This document shows positions 26,725 to 35,120 of a DNA stretch of 64,000 bases, piece by piece (the stretch's first letter is position 1; the number at the start of each line of letters is the position of its first letter). A model generated the notes under the pieces. That model made no database searches. It was given only the letters and a program-made list of their open reading frames with translations, and was not told the DNA's origin. The position numbers were made by a program, and so were the translations under genes. The stretch is from SZUA-444 sp965226565 (GTDB taxonomy: Bacteria > Bacillota > Clostridia > Oscillospirales > Ruminococcaceae), in NCBI GenBank assembly GCA_965226565.1, contig CBDDDI010000004.1:434001-498000 (forward strand), given 5' to 3'.

Positions 26725-27072
26725 TTATTTTTTAAAATTCTTATTATTAATTTTTCTAACAACAACACGATTAAAAAAATCATAAATAACAGTTGACTTA
26801 ACCAAAGGACATTGTTTTTTTGCAACAATAACAAAATCATATCCAATAGGAAATAAAAGTTCAGTTTGAGAAAAAGCAGATTTAATAATTCTTCTAGCTC
26901 TATTTCTCATAACAGCATTACCAATTTTTTTACTTGTAGAAATACCAAGTCTATTATAAGGCAAATTATTTTGTTTGTAATAAAAAACACATTCTTTACT
27001 ACCAAAATATTTACCTTTTTTATAAACATTTAAAAAACTTTTATTTTGCGTTAAGCTTATTGTATTGATCAT
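26725..27072 (-). CDS. rnpA: Ribonuclease P protein component
   Basis: A 115-residue protein subunit of RNase P, which with the RNA subunit removes 5' leaders from tRNA precursors. The RNR signature is present as KKIGNAVMRNRARRIIKSAF; the N-terminal part (SFLNVYKKGKYFGSKECVFYY) and DFVIVAKKQCP also fit. ATG at 27072 is chosen because AGGAAAAG lies upstream; the longer open frame to 27117 would run back into the rpmH terminator hairpin. Unusually strong separation from rpmH by an intrinsic terminator suggests rnpA is expressed at a fraction of the rpmH level. Confidence 0.95.
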   Translation of the reverse strand: MINTISLTQNKSFLNVYKKGKYFGSKECVFYYKQNNLPYNRLGISTSKKIGNAVMRNRARRIIKSAFSQTELLFPIGYDFVIVAKKQCPLVKSTVIYDFFNRVVVRKINNKNFKK

Positions 27073-27101
27073 AAAATTTATTCTTTTCCTAAAATATATA
27101 C

Positions 27102-27128
27102 TAAAAAGAAAGACCACAATAAGTGGTC
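27102..27128 (-). terminator. Intrinsic terminator between rpmH and rnpA
   Basis: GACCAC (27112-27117) pairs with GTGGTC (27123-27128) across a five-base loop, followed on the minus strand by TTTCTTTTT. It lies right after the rpmH stop and before the rnpA start. Confidence 0.85.
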
Positions 27129-27133
27129 ACTTG

Positions 27134-27268
27134 TTAGTAAGAAAGTCTTGCTCTAGCTTTAGCACGTCTACGAGCTAAAACCTTACGTCCGTTTTTAGTT
27201 GCCATTCTCTTTCTAAAACCATGCTCTTTTTTTCTTTGAAGTTTTTTAGGCTGGTAAGTTCTTTTCAT
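27134..27268 (-). CDS. rpmH: 50S ribosomal protein L34
   Basis: A 44-residue ribosomal protein: starts MKRTYQPKKLQRKKEHGFR, then RMATKNGRKVLARRRAKA and ends RARLSY. This is the canonical, very basic L34 sequence and length. A GGGAGGA site precedes the ATG, and a near-consensus promoter lies about 110 bases upstream (27379-27408). It is the usual first gene of the rpmH-rnpA-yidD-yidC-khpB block that diverges from dnaA. Confidence 0.98.
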   Translation of the reverse strand: MKRTYQPKKLQRKKEHGFRKRMATKNGRKVLARRRAKARARLSY

Positions 27269-27378
27269 AAATAAATCCTCCCTTCAAAAACTGATATTAT
27301 GCAGAAATTTATAATACATTTCTTTATCAATTATGAAATTGATTTCAATAAAAAATTATGAAACCCTTGCAATTTAAC

Positions 27379-27408
27379 ATTATATAACATACACTATATT
27401 TTTGTCAA
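27379..27408 (-). promoter_or_regulatory. rpmH promoter
   Basis: Minus strand: TTGACA (complement of 27403-27408), 18-base spacer, TATAAT (complement of 27379-27384). Leader of about 105 bases to rpmH. Confidence 0.85.
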
Positions 27409-27524
27409 GTAAAAAAACAAAAATTTTAAATATCTTTACATTCAACATTTTGTACATTTTAACGTGCAATTAACTTATTTAATATATAACATATTTAGAA
27501 ATATCAATAAAAATAGACTTTAGG

Positions 27525-27553
27525 TAGAAAAATCAAAAAATCTATGCTATACT
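27525..27553 (+). promoter_or_regulatory. Extended -10 promoter upstream of dnaA (candidate small RNA)
   Basis: TG-C-TATACT extended -10 (TATACT at 27548-27553) with a partial -35 TAGAAA at 27525-27530 and 17-base spacing. A transcript from here would meet the terminator at 27653-27680, giving a product of about 120 bases. Confidence 0.45.
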
Positions 27554-27652
27554 ATATAATGTAAAGTTGTATATTAATGACATTTAAAAACTTAAGAATT
27601 TTATAAATGGAAAAAGATTATAAAAACAACAAACTAAACAACTTTTTCATAA

Positions 27653-27680
27653 ACGATAGTACAAACTGTCGTCTATTTTT
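27653..27680 (+). terminator. Terminator-like hairpin upstream of the dnaA promoter
   Basis: ACGATAGT (27653-27660) pairs with ACTGTCGT (27665-27672), one U-G pair, loop ACAA, followed by CTATTTTT. It lies before the dnaA promoter at 27811 and so cannot belong to dnaA or to minus-strand rpmH. Confidence 0.65.
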
Positions 27681-27810
27681 ATGGTATAAATATTTATAGT
27701 ATACATAATAAAAAAAATCAGCATCAAAATATTGCAAACAAAGTATTTAAAGTAACTCATCAAATATTTAGTAACCTTAGAAATAACCACATTATTGTAT
27801 GATATATAAG

Positions 27811-27839
27811 TTGTAATTGACCATATATTATGCTATAAT
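27811..27839 (+). promoter_or_regulatory. dnaA promoter
   Basis: TTGTAA (27811-27816), 17-base spacer, TATAAT (27834-27839) with an extended TG element just before the -10. Expected start near 27846, leader about 68 bases. Confidence 0.75.
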
Positions 27840-27913
27840 CTTTCTACACGTTTAATTTCAAAATAATTGACTTTATTAAACAAAAAATCACATCGCCGGG
27901 GGGATAATTATTG

Positions 27914-29272
27914 ATGGAATCATTTTCACACATATTTGAAAATGTAAAAAAATACTGCATGCAAGACAATAACGTAAGTGAAATCGGATACAACAAATGG
28001 ATAAAAATATTAGAGCCAATTAAACTTGAAGATGGGACAGCATATTTATCAACAGAAAACGAGTTCACAAAAAACACAGCAATGTCAGTATATCTTACTG
28101 TTTTAAAAAGAGGATTTTTGGAAAATTTAGGATTTGATGTAAACATTGAAATATCAACAAGACAAAATCAAATACCTAAACAAGAGGATAATGAATTAAT
28201 AAAAATGAACGAATTAAAGAAAAGCTATTCAAGAGCAAATTACGATTTAACATTTGATAATTTCATAAAAGGAAAATCAAATGAACTAGCATATGCATTT
28301 TGTACTGCAGTAGCAGGAAAAAATGACAATTCAAGTGGATCATACTCAAAAGATGTATTTAATCCATTATTTATTTATGGAGATTCTGGGCTTGGAAAAA
28401 CTCACTTGTTAAAAGCTATCGCATATGAAATAGCAAATAACAAACCAGATATGCGAGTAATTTATACAACAGGTGAAAATTTCACAAACGAACTAATTCG
28501 ATCTATAACAGAAAAAGACACAACAAATTTCCATGAAAAATACAGAAATGCTGACTTTTTATTAGTGGATGACGTACAATTTATCGCAGGAAAAGAATCA
28601 ACACAAGAAGAATTCTTCCACACATTTAATGAATTATATAATTTAGGAAAACAAATAGTGCTTACTTCTGACATTCCACCAAGTAAAATGAAAAAACTTG
28701 AAGATAGAATGAAAAGTAGGTTTGTTCTTGGTGTGCAAGTAGATGTACAACCACCTGAATTTGAAACAAGAATGGCAATTGTTAAGCGCAAAGCAGAACT
28801 TTTAGATTTAAATTTACCTGATAATGTTGCAAGAATAATAGCAGAAAAAATCAGAACAAATATAAGACAACTTGAAGGTGCGGTTAACAAAATTAAAGGA
28901 TTAACATTATTTTCTAATGAAACACCATCCATATCAATGGCACAAAGAGTAATCAAAGAAAATTTAATAGATAATCAACCTGCAGAAATAACTGTAGATA
29001 AAATTTTGAGCGAAGTGGCAACAACATTTAATGTAACAGCAGACGAAATCAGATCTCAAAACAGAAATGCGCAAGTATCTTTAGCAAGAAAAGTATCAAT
29101 TTATATAATAAGAGAAGTAAAAAACTTATCATATACACAAATTGGCTCAGAATTACAAAGAGATCATTCAACAATGACAATCTCATATAGAGATGTACAA
29201 AAGAATATAGAAAAAAATGCTGGACTAAAAGAAACAATAGAAGATATAATAAAAAACTTAAAAGAAGTTTAA
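27914..29272 (+). CDS. dnaA: Chromosomal replication initiator DnaA
   Basis: A 452-residue AAA+ initiator that binds DnaA boxes, oligomerises on single strands and opens oriC. Domain I lies at about 1-80; the linker (domain II) is very short. Domain III has Walker A GDSGLGKT at about 156-163, Walker B LLVDDVQFI and the sensor/arginine region. Domain IV has the helix-turn-helix signature LQRDHSTMTISYRDV, with DHST where most bacteria have DHTT. ATG at 27914 is preferred; a TTG directly before it is equally well placed after the G-rich GGGGGG site. The dnaA-dnaN gap downstream holds the origin. Confidence 0.98.
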   Translation: MESFSHIFENVKKYCMQDNNVSEIGYNKWIKILEPIKLEDGTAYLSTENEFTKNTAMSVYLTVLKRGFLENLGFDVNIEISTRQNQIPKQEDNELIKMNELKKSYSRANYDLTFDNFIKGKSNELAYAFCTAVAGKNDNSSGSYSKDVFNPLFIYGDSGLGKTHLLKAIAYEIANNKPDMRVIYTTGENFTNELIRSITEKDTTNFHEKYRNADFLLVDDVQFIAGKESTQEEFFHTFNELYNLGKQIVLTSDIPPSKMKKLEDRMKSRFVLGVQVDVQPPEFETRMAIVKRKAELLDLNLPDNVARIIAEKIRTNIRQLEGAVNKIKGLTLFSNETPSISMAQRVIKENLIDNQPAEITVDKILSEVATTFNVTADEIRSQNRNAQVSLARKVSIYIIREVKNLSYTQIGSELQRDHSTMTISYRDVQKNIEKNAGLKETIEDIIKNLKEV

Positions 29273-29278
29273 TAACAA

Positions 29279-29655
29279 TTTTTCCAACAACTTTCTAACA
29301 ACATCAAACTAATATAATAAAAGAACTACAACTACATTTTCAACAAAACTAACACACAAAAATCTGTTTACATAACAAAAAACTGTGGAAAATTTAATTG
29401 TTTCAACATTTTTAACAGGTTTTTCAACAATTCACTAACTTTCAACAAACAAAAATCAACAGACCTAACAACTCAAAAATTTAACAACAAATTACTAAAA
29501 ACGATTCAACAAAATCAAAACATCGCAAAACTAGTCTACAAAAAGTATTAAAGGACTTTTCAACAATTTAACAGCCTCTAATACTAATACTAAATTTTAT
29601 ATATTATATTTTTTATTTTTATTCTTCAATTTATATAAAATTATAAATTTGAAAA
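29279..29655 (+). other. Replication origin oriC (DnaA boxes, DnaA-trio, AT-rich unwinding tract)
   Basis: The 419-base dnaA-dnaN gap. Plus-strand 9-mers TTTTCAACA are exact at 29337-29345, 29421-29429 and 29557-29565; one-mismatch copies are at 29281, 29400 and 29439, and two-mismatch copies at 29292 and 29503. One box in the opposite direction, TTTTCCACA, lies at 29384-29392. The last exact box is followed after 12 bases by CTAATACTAATACTA (29578-29592), whose complement reads as 3'-GAT/TAT repeats like the DnaA-trio, then an almost pure A/T tract (29593-29655). Box array, trio and AT tract match the order of the Bacillus basal unwinding system. Coding polarity also flips here. Confidence 0.88.
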
Positions 29656-29691
29656 AAATAATTGTTAAAAACCAAAGGAGAAAGAAAATTA

Positions 29692-30798
29692 ATGAAATTT
29701 ATCTGTAATAAGCAAGAACTTTATGAAGCAATCAACAATGTATCTAAAGCAGTTGCTATAAAATCTCCTATAACTGCATTAGAAGGAGTAAAATTTGAAC
29801 TTAAAAATTCTACTCTTTACTTAACAGGATACAATTTAGAAATTGGAATAAAAACTAAAATCAATGTAAAATCTGAAGACGAAGGCAAACTTGTAATAAA
29901 TGCACGTTTATTTTTAGAAATTATAAAAAGAATGCCTACTGATGAAATTAATATTGATATATCAGAAAATATGATTGTATCAATAACAAGTGGTTCAACA
30001 GAATACACAATATCAGCAAATACAATTGATGAGTATCCTGAACTTCCTGAATTTGATCATAACGAAAGTATTACATTATCTCAAACATTACTTAAAAATA
30101 TGATTAACCAAACAATATTTGCAGTGGCAACAAATGAAACAAAACCAATTTTAACTGGTGAATTATTTGAAATTGAAAATAACAATTTAAATATTGTTGC
30201 AATTGATGGATATAGATTAGCCTTAAGAACAAGTGAAGTTAATTCTAACAAAAACTTTAAATTTGTAATTCCAGCAAAAGCTTTAAACGAAGTTGCAAAA
30301 CTTTTAAAAGATGATGAAGAATTAACATGCAAAATTCAACTTAGTCAAAAACATATTATATTTGATATTTCTGGATATGAATTATTTTCAAGACTTCTTG
30401 AAGGAGAATTTCACAATTACAAAAATTCTATACCAACATCAAATACAACAGAAGTAATAATAAATACAAAAGATTTAATTCATTCTTTAGAAAGAGCATC
30501 ACTTTTAATAAACGAAAGAATTAAAACTCATATAAAATGCACATTCAAAGATGGATCTTTACAAACATCATGTTCATCAACACTTGGAAAAGTTAATGAT
30601 ATAATAAAAGCAGATATAACAGGAGATCCAATAACAATAGGTTTTAATAATAAATTCTTTATTGATCCATTAAAAACAATTGAAGATGATAAAATTAAAT
30701 TACTAATGAATGGAAGTCGAGCACCATTAACAATAAAACCATTAGAAGGTGATGATTTTACATTTTTAGTATTACCTGTGAGGTTAAATGATGAGTAA
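29692..30798 (+). CDS. dnaN: DNA polymerase III sliding clamp, beta subunit
   Basis: A 368-residue beta clamp that encircles DNA and tethers the replicative polymerase and repair factors. It has the three repeated clamp domains: domain 1 from MKFICNKQELYEAI, domain 2 around ETKPILTGELFEIENNNL, domain 3 through LLINERIKTHIKC to the C-terminal FTFLVLPVRLNDE, with the LPVR-type end that forms part of the peptide-binding pocket. ATG at 29692 follows AAAGGAG at 29674-29680; the longer frame from TTG 29662 would read through that site. It overlaps yaaA by eight bases. Confidence 0.98.
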   Translation: MKFICNKQELYEAINNVSKAVAIKSPITALEGVKFELKNSTLYLTGYNLEIGIKTKINVKSEDEGKLVINARLFLEIIKRMPTDEINIDISENMIVSITSGSTEYTISANTIDEYPELPEFDHNESITLSQTLLKNMINQTIFAVATNETKPILTGELFEIENNNLNIVAIDGYRLALRTSEVNSNKNFKFVIPAKALNEVAKLLKDDEELTCKIQLSQKHIIFDISGYELFSRLLEGEFHNYKNSIPTSNTTEVIINTKDLIHSLERASLLINERIKTHIKCTFKDGSLQTSCSSTLGKVNDIIKADITGDPITIGFNNKFFIDPLKTIEDDKIKLLMNGSRAPLTIKPLEGDDFTFLVLPVRLNDE

Positions 30799-31006
30799 AC
30801 CTATAGAAATAAAAATAACAACTGAATTTATAAAACTTGACCAACTTTTAAAATTCTCAGGCATAGCAATGACTGGTGGAGAAGCAAAAGATATGATATT
30901 AAATGGTGAAGTTTTAGTCAATAATGAAATATGTACAATGCGTGGTAAAAAAATACGTGTTAATGACAAAATAAAAGTTTTTGAGGAAGAAATAATTGTA
31001 AAATAG
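30791..31006 (+). CDS. yaaA: S4-domain RNA-binding protein YaaA
   Basis: A 71-residue S4-domain protein, the standard small gene between dnaN and recF (YaaA/RlbA in Bacillus). The S4 fold is visible in FIKLDQLLKFSGIAMTGGEA, DMILNGEVLVNNE and MRGKKIRVNDKI. Homologues are thought to bind rRNA during ribosome assembly. Two adjacent ATG codons (30788, 30791) are possible; the second has better spacing from GTGAGG. It overlaps the dnaN stop, indicating coupling, and ends nine bases before recF. Confidence 0.92.
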   Translation: MSKPIEIKITTEFIKLDQLLKFSGIAMTGGEAKDMILNGEVLVNNEICTMRGKKIRVNDKIKVFEEEIIVK

Positions 31007-31015
31007 AGGTTTATT

Positions 31016-32146
31016 TTGATTATTGAAAATATAAAAGTAAATGGATATAAAAATTTATCAAATATAGATATCAATTTACATCCAAATTTAAATATATTTT
31101 TAGGTAATAATGCTCAAGGCAAAACAAATTTAATAGAATTAATATGGATTTTATCAGGTTGTAAAAGCTTTAGAGGAACAAAAGAAAAAGATTTTATAAA
31201 TATAAATATGGATAATTTATCATGTTCTTTAAAATTCGAAAACTCTTTTAGAGAACAAGAAATAAATTTTTCAATGATAAAACAATCTATTAAAAACAAA
31301 AAAATAACTTTAAATGGAGTATCAATTAAAACCTTATCTAATTTATTTTCAAATTTAAAATGCGTAATTTTTACTCCAGAAGATTTAGAACTTTCAAAAG
31401 GATCACCAGAAAAAAGACGTGATTTTTTAGATTTATGTATCTCACAAATAAAACCAAGTTATTATAAAATAATCACAAAATATAATAATATTTTAACTCA
31501 ACGCAATTTTTTACTTAAAAAAATATCTCAAAAAACTTCTAAAATAGAAGAACTTGAAGTATGGGATGAACAAATAGCAAGAATGGGATCATATATAACA
31601 GTTTTAAGATATAATTATATTCAAAAATTAAATTATTATTGCAATAATTTATATACAAAAATTTCAAATAACAAAGAAAATTTGCAATTAAAATATTCAT
31701 CTTCTTTGTTTATAAATCTTGAAGGTAGAACTGACTATAATGGAGAAATGGCAAATGAGTATTTAAAAAAACTCAAAAACAATATAAAAGATGATATAAA
31801 ATATGGATTTACAGGAATAGGAATTCATAGAGATGATATTATTTTAAATATAAATGATTTATTAGTTAAAGACTTTGGATCACAAGGTCAACAACGTTCA
31901 GTAGCTTTAGTAATGAAATTAGCTGAAGCTTATATATTAACAGAAGAAACAAATGATTCTCCTGTAATTCTACTTGATGATGTTTTAAGTGAATTAGATT
32001 ATAAAAGACAACAATTTATACTTTCATCAATAAAAAACATGCAAGTTTTTATAACATCATGTAATGAATTTAAAAAATCAAAAATTAATAATGGTTTGTG
32101 TTTTAATGTTGAAAATGGCCATATTGAAAATACAATAGGAGAGTAA
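31016..32146 (+). CDS. recF: DNA replication and repair protein RecF
   Basis: A 376-residue SMC-like ATPase that with RecO and RecR loads RecA at gaps. Walker A is GNNAQGKTNLIE at about residues 30-41, the signature region is FGSQGQQRSVALVMKLAEA, and Walker B/D-loop is VILLDDVLSELD. The central part is a long charged helical arm. The start is TTG at 31016 with GAGGT five bases upstream. It is tightly packed between yaaA and remB (a single base separates it from the latter). Confidence 0.97.
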   Translation: MIIENIKVNGYKNLSNIDINLHPNLNIFLGNNAQGKTNLIELIWILSGCKSFRGTKEKDFININMDNLSCSLKFENSFREQEINFSMIKQSIKNKKITLNGVSIKTLSNLFSNLKCVIFTPEDLELSKGSPEKRRDFLDLCISQIKPSYYKIITKYNNILTQRNFLLKKISQKTSKIEELEVWDEQIARMGSYITVLRYNYIQKLNYYCNNLYTKISNNKENLQLKYSSSLFINLEGRTDYNGEMANEYLKKLKNNIKDDIKYGFTGIGIHRDDIILNINDLLVKDFGSQGQQRSVALVMKLAEAYILTEETNDSPVILLDDVLSELDYKRQQFILSSIKNMQVFITSCNEFKKSKINNGLCFNVENGHIENTIGE

Positions 32147-32147
32147 T

Positions 32148-32399
32148 ATGTTTTTACATTTAGGAAACAATGTAATAATTAATACTAAAAGTATAATTGG
32201 TATATTTGATATAGAAACAACATCAACAAGTCAAATAACCAAAGATTTTTTAAATAACACAAACAAAATAAAAATAATAAATGTTTCTTATGATATGCCA
32301 AAAACCTTTATTTTGAGCATAGAAAATAAAGAAATTTATATATATATTTCACCAATTTCTAGTTTAACACTTAGAAAGAGGTTTAAATACATTTTGTAA
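32148..32399 (+). CDS. remB: DUF370 / RemB-like extracellular matrix regulator
   Basis: An 83-residue protein of the DUF370 family, matching YaaB/RemB, which lies between recF and gyrB in Bacillus and promotes biofilm-matrix gene expression. The family start MFLHLGNNVIINTKSIIGIFD is clear, and the C-terminal strand EIYIYISPISSLTLRKRF fits. RemA-type relatives bind DNA as ring oligomers. The start overlaps the recF stop region by translational coupling (GGAGAGTAATATG). The assignment rests on family pattern and gene order. Confidence 0.88.
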   Translation: MFLHLGNNVIINTKSIIGIFDIETTSTSQITKDFLNNTNKIKIINVSYDMPKTFILSIENKEIYIYISPISSLTLRKRFKYIL

Positions 32400-32459
32400 A
32401 AAATGCATTTAAGTTAACAATAAGTAAAATCGTCACAATATTGTGCAAGGAGGAATACT

Positions 32460-34415
32460 TTGGATAACAAAAATGAACAGGATACTTTTGTAGAAAAAGA
32501 CAACCAATATGATGAAAATCAAATTCAAGTTTTAGAAGGACTTGAGGCGGTAAGAAAAAGACCAGGTATGTACATTGGATCTACAGGACCTAGAGGACTC
32601 CACCACCTTGTTTATGAAATTGTTGATAACGCAATTGATGAAGCTTTAGCAGGATATTGTACAGACATCAATGTAGAAATATTACCAGAAAATATCATCA
32701 AAGTTACCGATAATGGTCGAGGAATACCAACAGGTATACATCCAAAAGAAGGAATTTCAGCAGCAACTGTAGTTTATACAATTCTTCATGCTGGAGGAAA
32801 ATTTGGCGGAGGAGGCTATAAAGTTTCTGGTGGTTTACATGGTGTTGGTGCATCAGTAGTAAATGCACTTTCAGAATGGCTTGAAATAAAAGTATATGAT
32901 GGTAAAAATATATGGTTTCAACATTTTGAAAGAGGAAGTTATGATAAAGTACTTGAAATAATTGGAGAAACTGATCAAACAGGAACAGAAGTAAAATTTA
33001 AAGCTGATTCTGAAATTTTTGAAACAATTACTTATGAATCAGAAGTTCTAATGAAAAGATTAAGAGAACAATCTTTCTTAAATGCAGGAATAAGAATTAA
33101 TTTTTCTGATACACGTGATAGTGAAGATGAAATTCATGAAATATTTCATTATGAAGGCGGAATAAAAAGTTTTGTTGAATATATTCATAAGAAAAAAGGC
33201 CTTGAAAATTTACATGATGATATAATATATATAAGTGGAAAAGGTGGAACATCAACAGCAGAAATTGCTTTACAATATAACGATAGTTATAACGAATTAA
33301 TGCTTTCTTTTGCAAATAATATCCATACTGTTGATGGTGGTACACATGAAACTGGATTTAAAACAGCATTAACAAAAGTGTTTAATGAATATGGTAAAAA
33401 ATTCAATCTTCTTAAAGAAGGAGATAAAAATTTATCAGGTGATGATGTTAGAGAAGGAATCACAGTTATTATTAGTGTAAAAATGACTGACTGTGAATTT
33501 GAAGGTCAAACAAAAGGTAAGCTTGGAAATCCAGAAATAAGACCATTAATTGAATCAATTGTTCAAGAAAAATTAATGAGTTATTTTGAAGAAAATCCAG
33601 CTGTTGCAAGAATAATTTTTGATAAATGTCTAAATGCACAACGTGCAAGAGAAGCTGCAAAAAGAGCAAGAGAACTAACAAGAAGAAAATCAGCATTAGA
33701 AAGTGCATCATTACCAGGAAAATTAGCTGATTGTTCAGAAAGAGATAATAGATATACAGAAGTATATATTGTCGAAGGAGACTCTGCTGGAGGATCTGCA
33801 AAATCTGGTAGAGATAGACGTTACCAAGCAATTTTACCACTTTGGGGAAAAATGCTAAACGTTGAAAAAGCAAGAATAGATAAAATTTATGGTAATGAAA
33901 AATTAACACCAATAGTAACAGCATTAGGTACAGGTTTAGGAGAAGAATTTGATATTTCTAAACTTAGATACGGAAAAGTTATTATTATGGCGGATGCCGA
34001 TGTTGACGGATCTCATATCAGAACATTACTTTTAACATTCTTATTTAGATTTATGAAACCACTTGTATCTGAAGGACATGTATATATAGCTCAGCCACCT
34101 TTGTTTAAAGTTTCAAGAGGTAAAAAATTCAGATATGCTTTTAGTGATGAAGAAAGAGACGAACAAATAAAAGAGCTAGCTGGAGAAAATAATTTAAAAG
34201 TTGATGTACAACGTTACAAAGGTCTTGGTGAAATGGATCCAGAACAATTATGGGAAACAACAATGAATCCTGAAACAAGAACAATTGTTAAAATCGAATT
34301 AGAAGATGCTGAAAAAGCTGATGAGATTTTCACTATTCTTATGGGTGACAAAGTTGCACCACGTAAAGAATTTATAGAAACTAATGCAAAATATGTTAGT
34401 AATTTAGATTTCTAA
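32460..34415 (+). CDS. gyrB: DNA gyrase subunit B
   Basis: A 651-residue GyrB. The N-terminal GHKL ATPase has EIVDNAIDEALAG, DNGRGIPTGIH and LHGVGASVVNALS. The transducer follows, then the TOPRIM domain with VEGDSAGGSAKSGRD and MADADVDGSHI, and the C-terminal GyrA-binding domain with QRYKGLGEMDPEQLWETT. Together with GyrA it introduces negative supercoils. TTG start at 32460 after a strong AAGGAGG. A perfect 15-bp inverted repeat overlaps its stop codon. An unrelated membrane-protein gene separates it from gyrA. Confidence 0.98.
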   Translation: MDNKNEQDTFVEKDNQYDENQIQVLEGLEAVRKRPGMYIGSTGPRGLHHLVYEIVDNAIDEALAGYCTDINVEILPENIIKVTDNGRGIPTGIHPKEGISAATVVYTILHAGGKFGGGGYKVSGGLHGVGASVVNALSEWLEIKVYDGKNIWFQHFERGSYDKVLEIIGETDQTGTEVKFKADSEIFETITYESEVLMKRLREQSFLNAGIRINFSDTRDSEDEIHEIFHYEGGIKSFVEYIHKKKGLENLHDDIIYISGKGGTSTAEIALQYNDSYNELMLSFANNIHTVDGGTHETGFKTALTKVFNEYGKKFNLLKEGDKNLSGDDVREGITVIISVKMTDCEFEGQTKGKLGNPEIRPLIESIVQEKLMSYFEENPAVARIIFDKCLNAQRAREAAKRARELTRRKSALESASLPGKLADCSERDNRYTEVYIVEGDSAGGSAKSGRDRRYQAILPLWGKMLNVEKARIDKIYGNEKLTPIVTALGTGLGEEFDISKLRYGKVIIMADADVDGSHIRTLLLTFLFRFMKPLVSEGHVYIAQPPLFKVSRGKKFRYAFSDEERDEQIKELAGENNLKVDVQRYKGLGEMDPEQLWETTMNPETRTIVKIELEDAEKADEIFTILMGDKVAPRKEFIETNAKYVSNLDF

Positions 34416-34431
34416 TAATCTAAATTACTAA
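34396..34431 (+). promoter_or_regulatory. Perfect 15-bp hairpin overlapping the gyrB stop codon
   Basis: TTAGTAATTTAGATT (34396-34410) pairs perfectly with AATCTAAATTACTAA (34417-34431) across a six-base loop. The gyrB TAA lies in the loop. No T run follows, so it is not a standard terminator; RNA stabilisation or processing is plausible. Confidence 0.6.
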
Positions 34432-34490
34432 TAAAAAGATAGAAATATATTAGAATTTATTTTAAACTTTTAGTATAATGAGGAGAAAAT

Positions 34491-35099
34491 ATGCAAGAAG
34501 TAAAAAGTGTATCTAAACTGAGTTTTGAATATAGCACATCAAATGATGATGAAAAATTTGCTTTTACACAGTTTCAAAGAATATTTACACTAAAGAAAAG
34601 AATTATAATGATAATTATACTTGCTATATTATCAGCGTTATTTTTAGAACAAGTATTAAGAAATACAAGTTATACATTAGGATATATTGGTTTAGGTGTA
34701 TCAGTATTTTTGTTATTTTTTAATTGTATTAATCCTTTTCTTATAAGAAAAAATTTAATGAAAGCTTTAAAAACTATAGAAAATGATATATATTCTTTTG
34801 AGCTTTTTGATAATAAAATGGAAATTACAACTGTCAAAATCAATGAAGACATTGATGAAGATGAAGAAGAAAATGATGAAAACGAAGAAAAAGAACCTGT
34901 TGTTTATAAACCTACAGTAATAAATTTTGATAACTCTACTTTAAGTATTATAGAATATAAAGAAATGTTTATTATATTTTTAGCAAAACAAAGTTTTTTT
35001 GTACTATCGAAAAAGTTTATAAATAATGAACAACAAGAAGTAATGCGTGATGTATTTAAAAATACTCTGGGAGAAAAGTTTAAAACAAAAAATCTTTAG
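34491..35099 (+). CDS. Membrane protein, YcxB-like C-terminal domain
   Basis: A 202-residue protein lying between gyrB and gyrA. Residues 1-35 are cytosolic, two hydrophobic segments follow (about 38-55, IIMIIILAILSALFLEQV, and 63-80, YIGLGVSVFLLFFNCI), and the rest is a soluble tail. That tail contains a strongly acidic stretch (EDIDEDEEENDENEEKEP) between two beta-rich halves. The ending SIIEYKEMFIIFLAKQSFFVLSKKF resembles the YcxB-like domain found in many Firmicute membrane proteins. Function unknown. AGGAG precedes the ATG. Its position inside the gyrase operon is unusual. Confidence 0.65.
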   Translation: MQEVKSVSKLSFEYSTSNDDEKFAFTQFQRIFTLKKRIIMIIILAILSALFLEQVLRNTSYTLGYIGLGVSVFLLFFNCINPFLIRKNLMKALKTIENDIYSFELFDNKMEITTVKINEDIDEDEEENDENEEKEPVVYKPTVINFDNSTLSIIEYKEMFIIFLAKQSFFVLSKKFINNEQQEVMRDVFKNTLGEKFKTKNL

Positions 35100-35120
35100 A
35101 GATATAAAAAAAGAAAAGGC

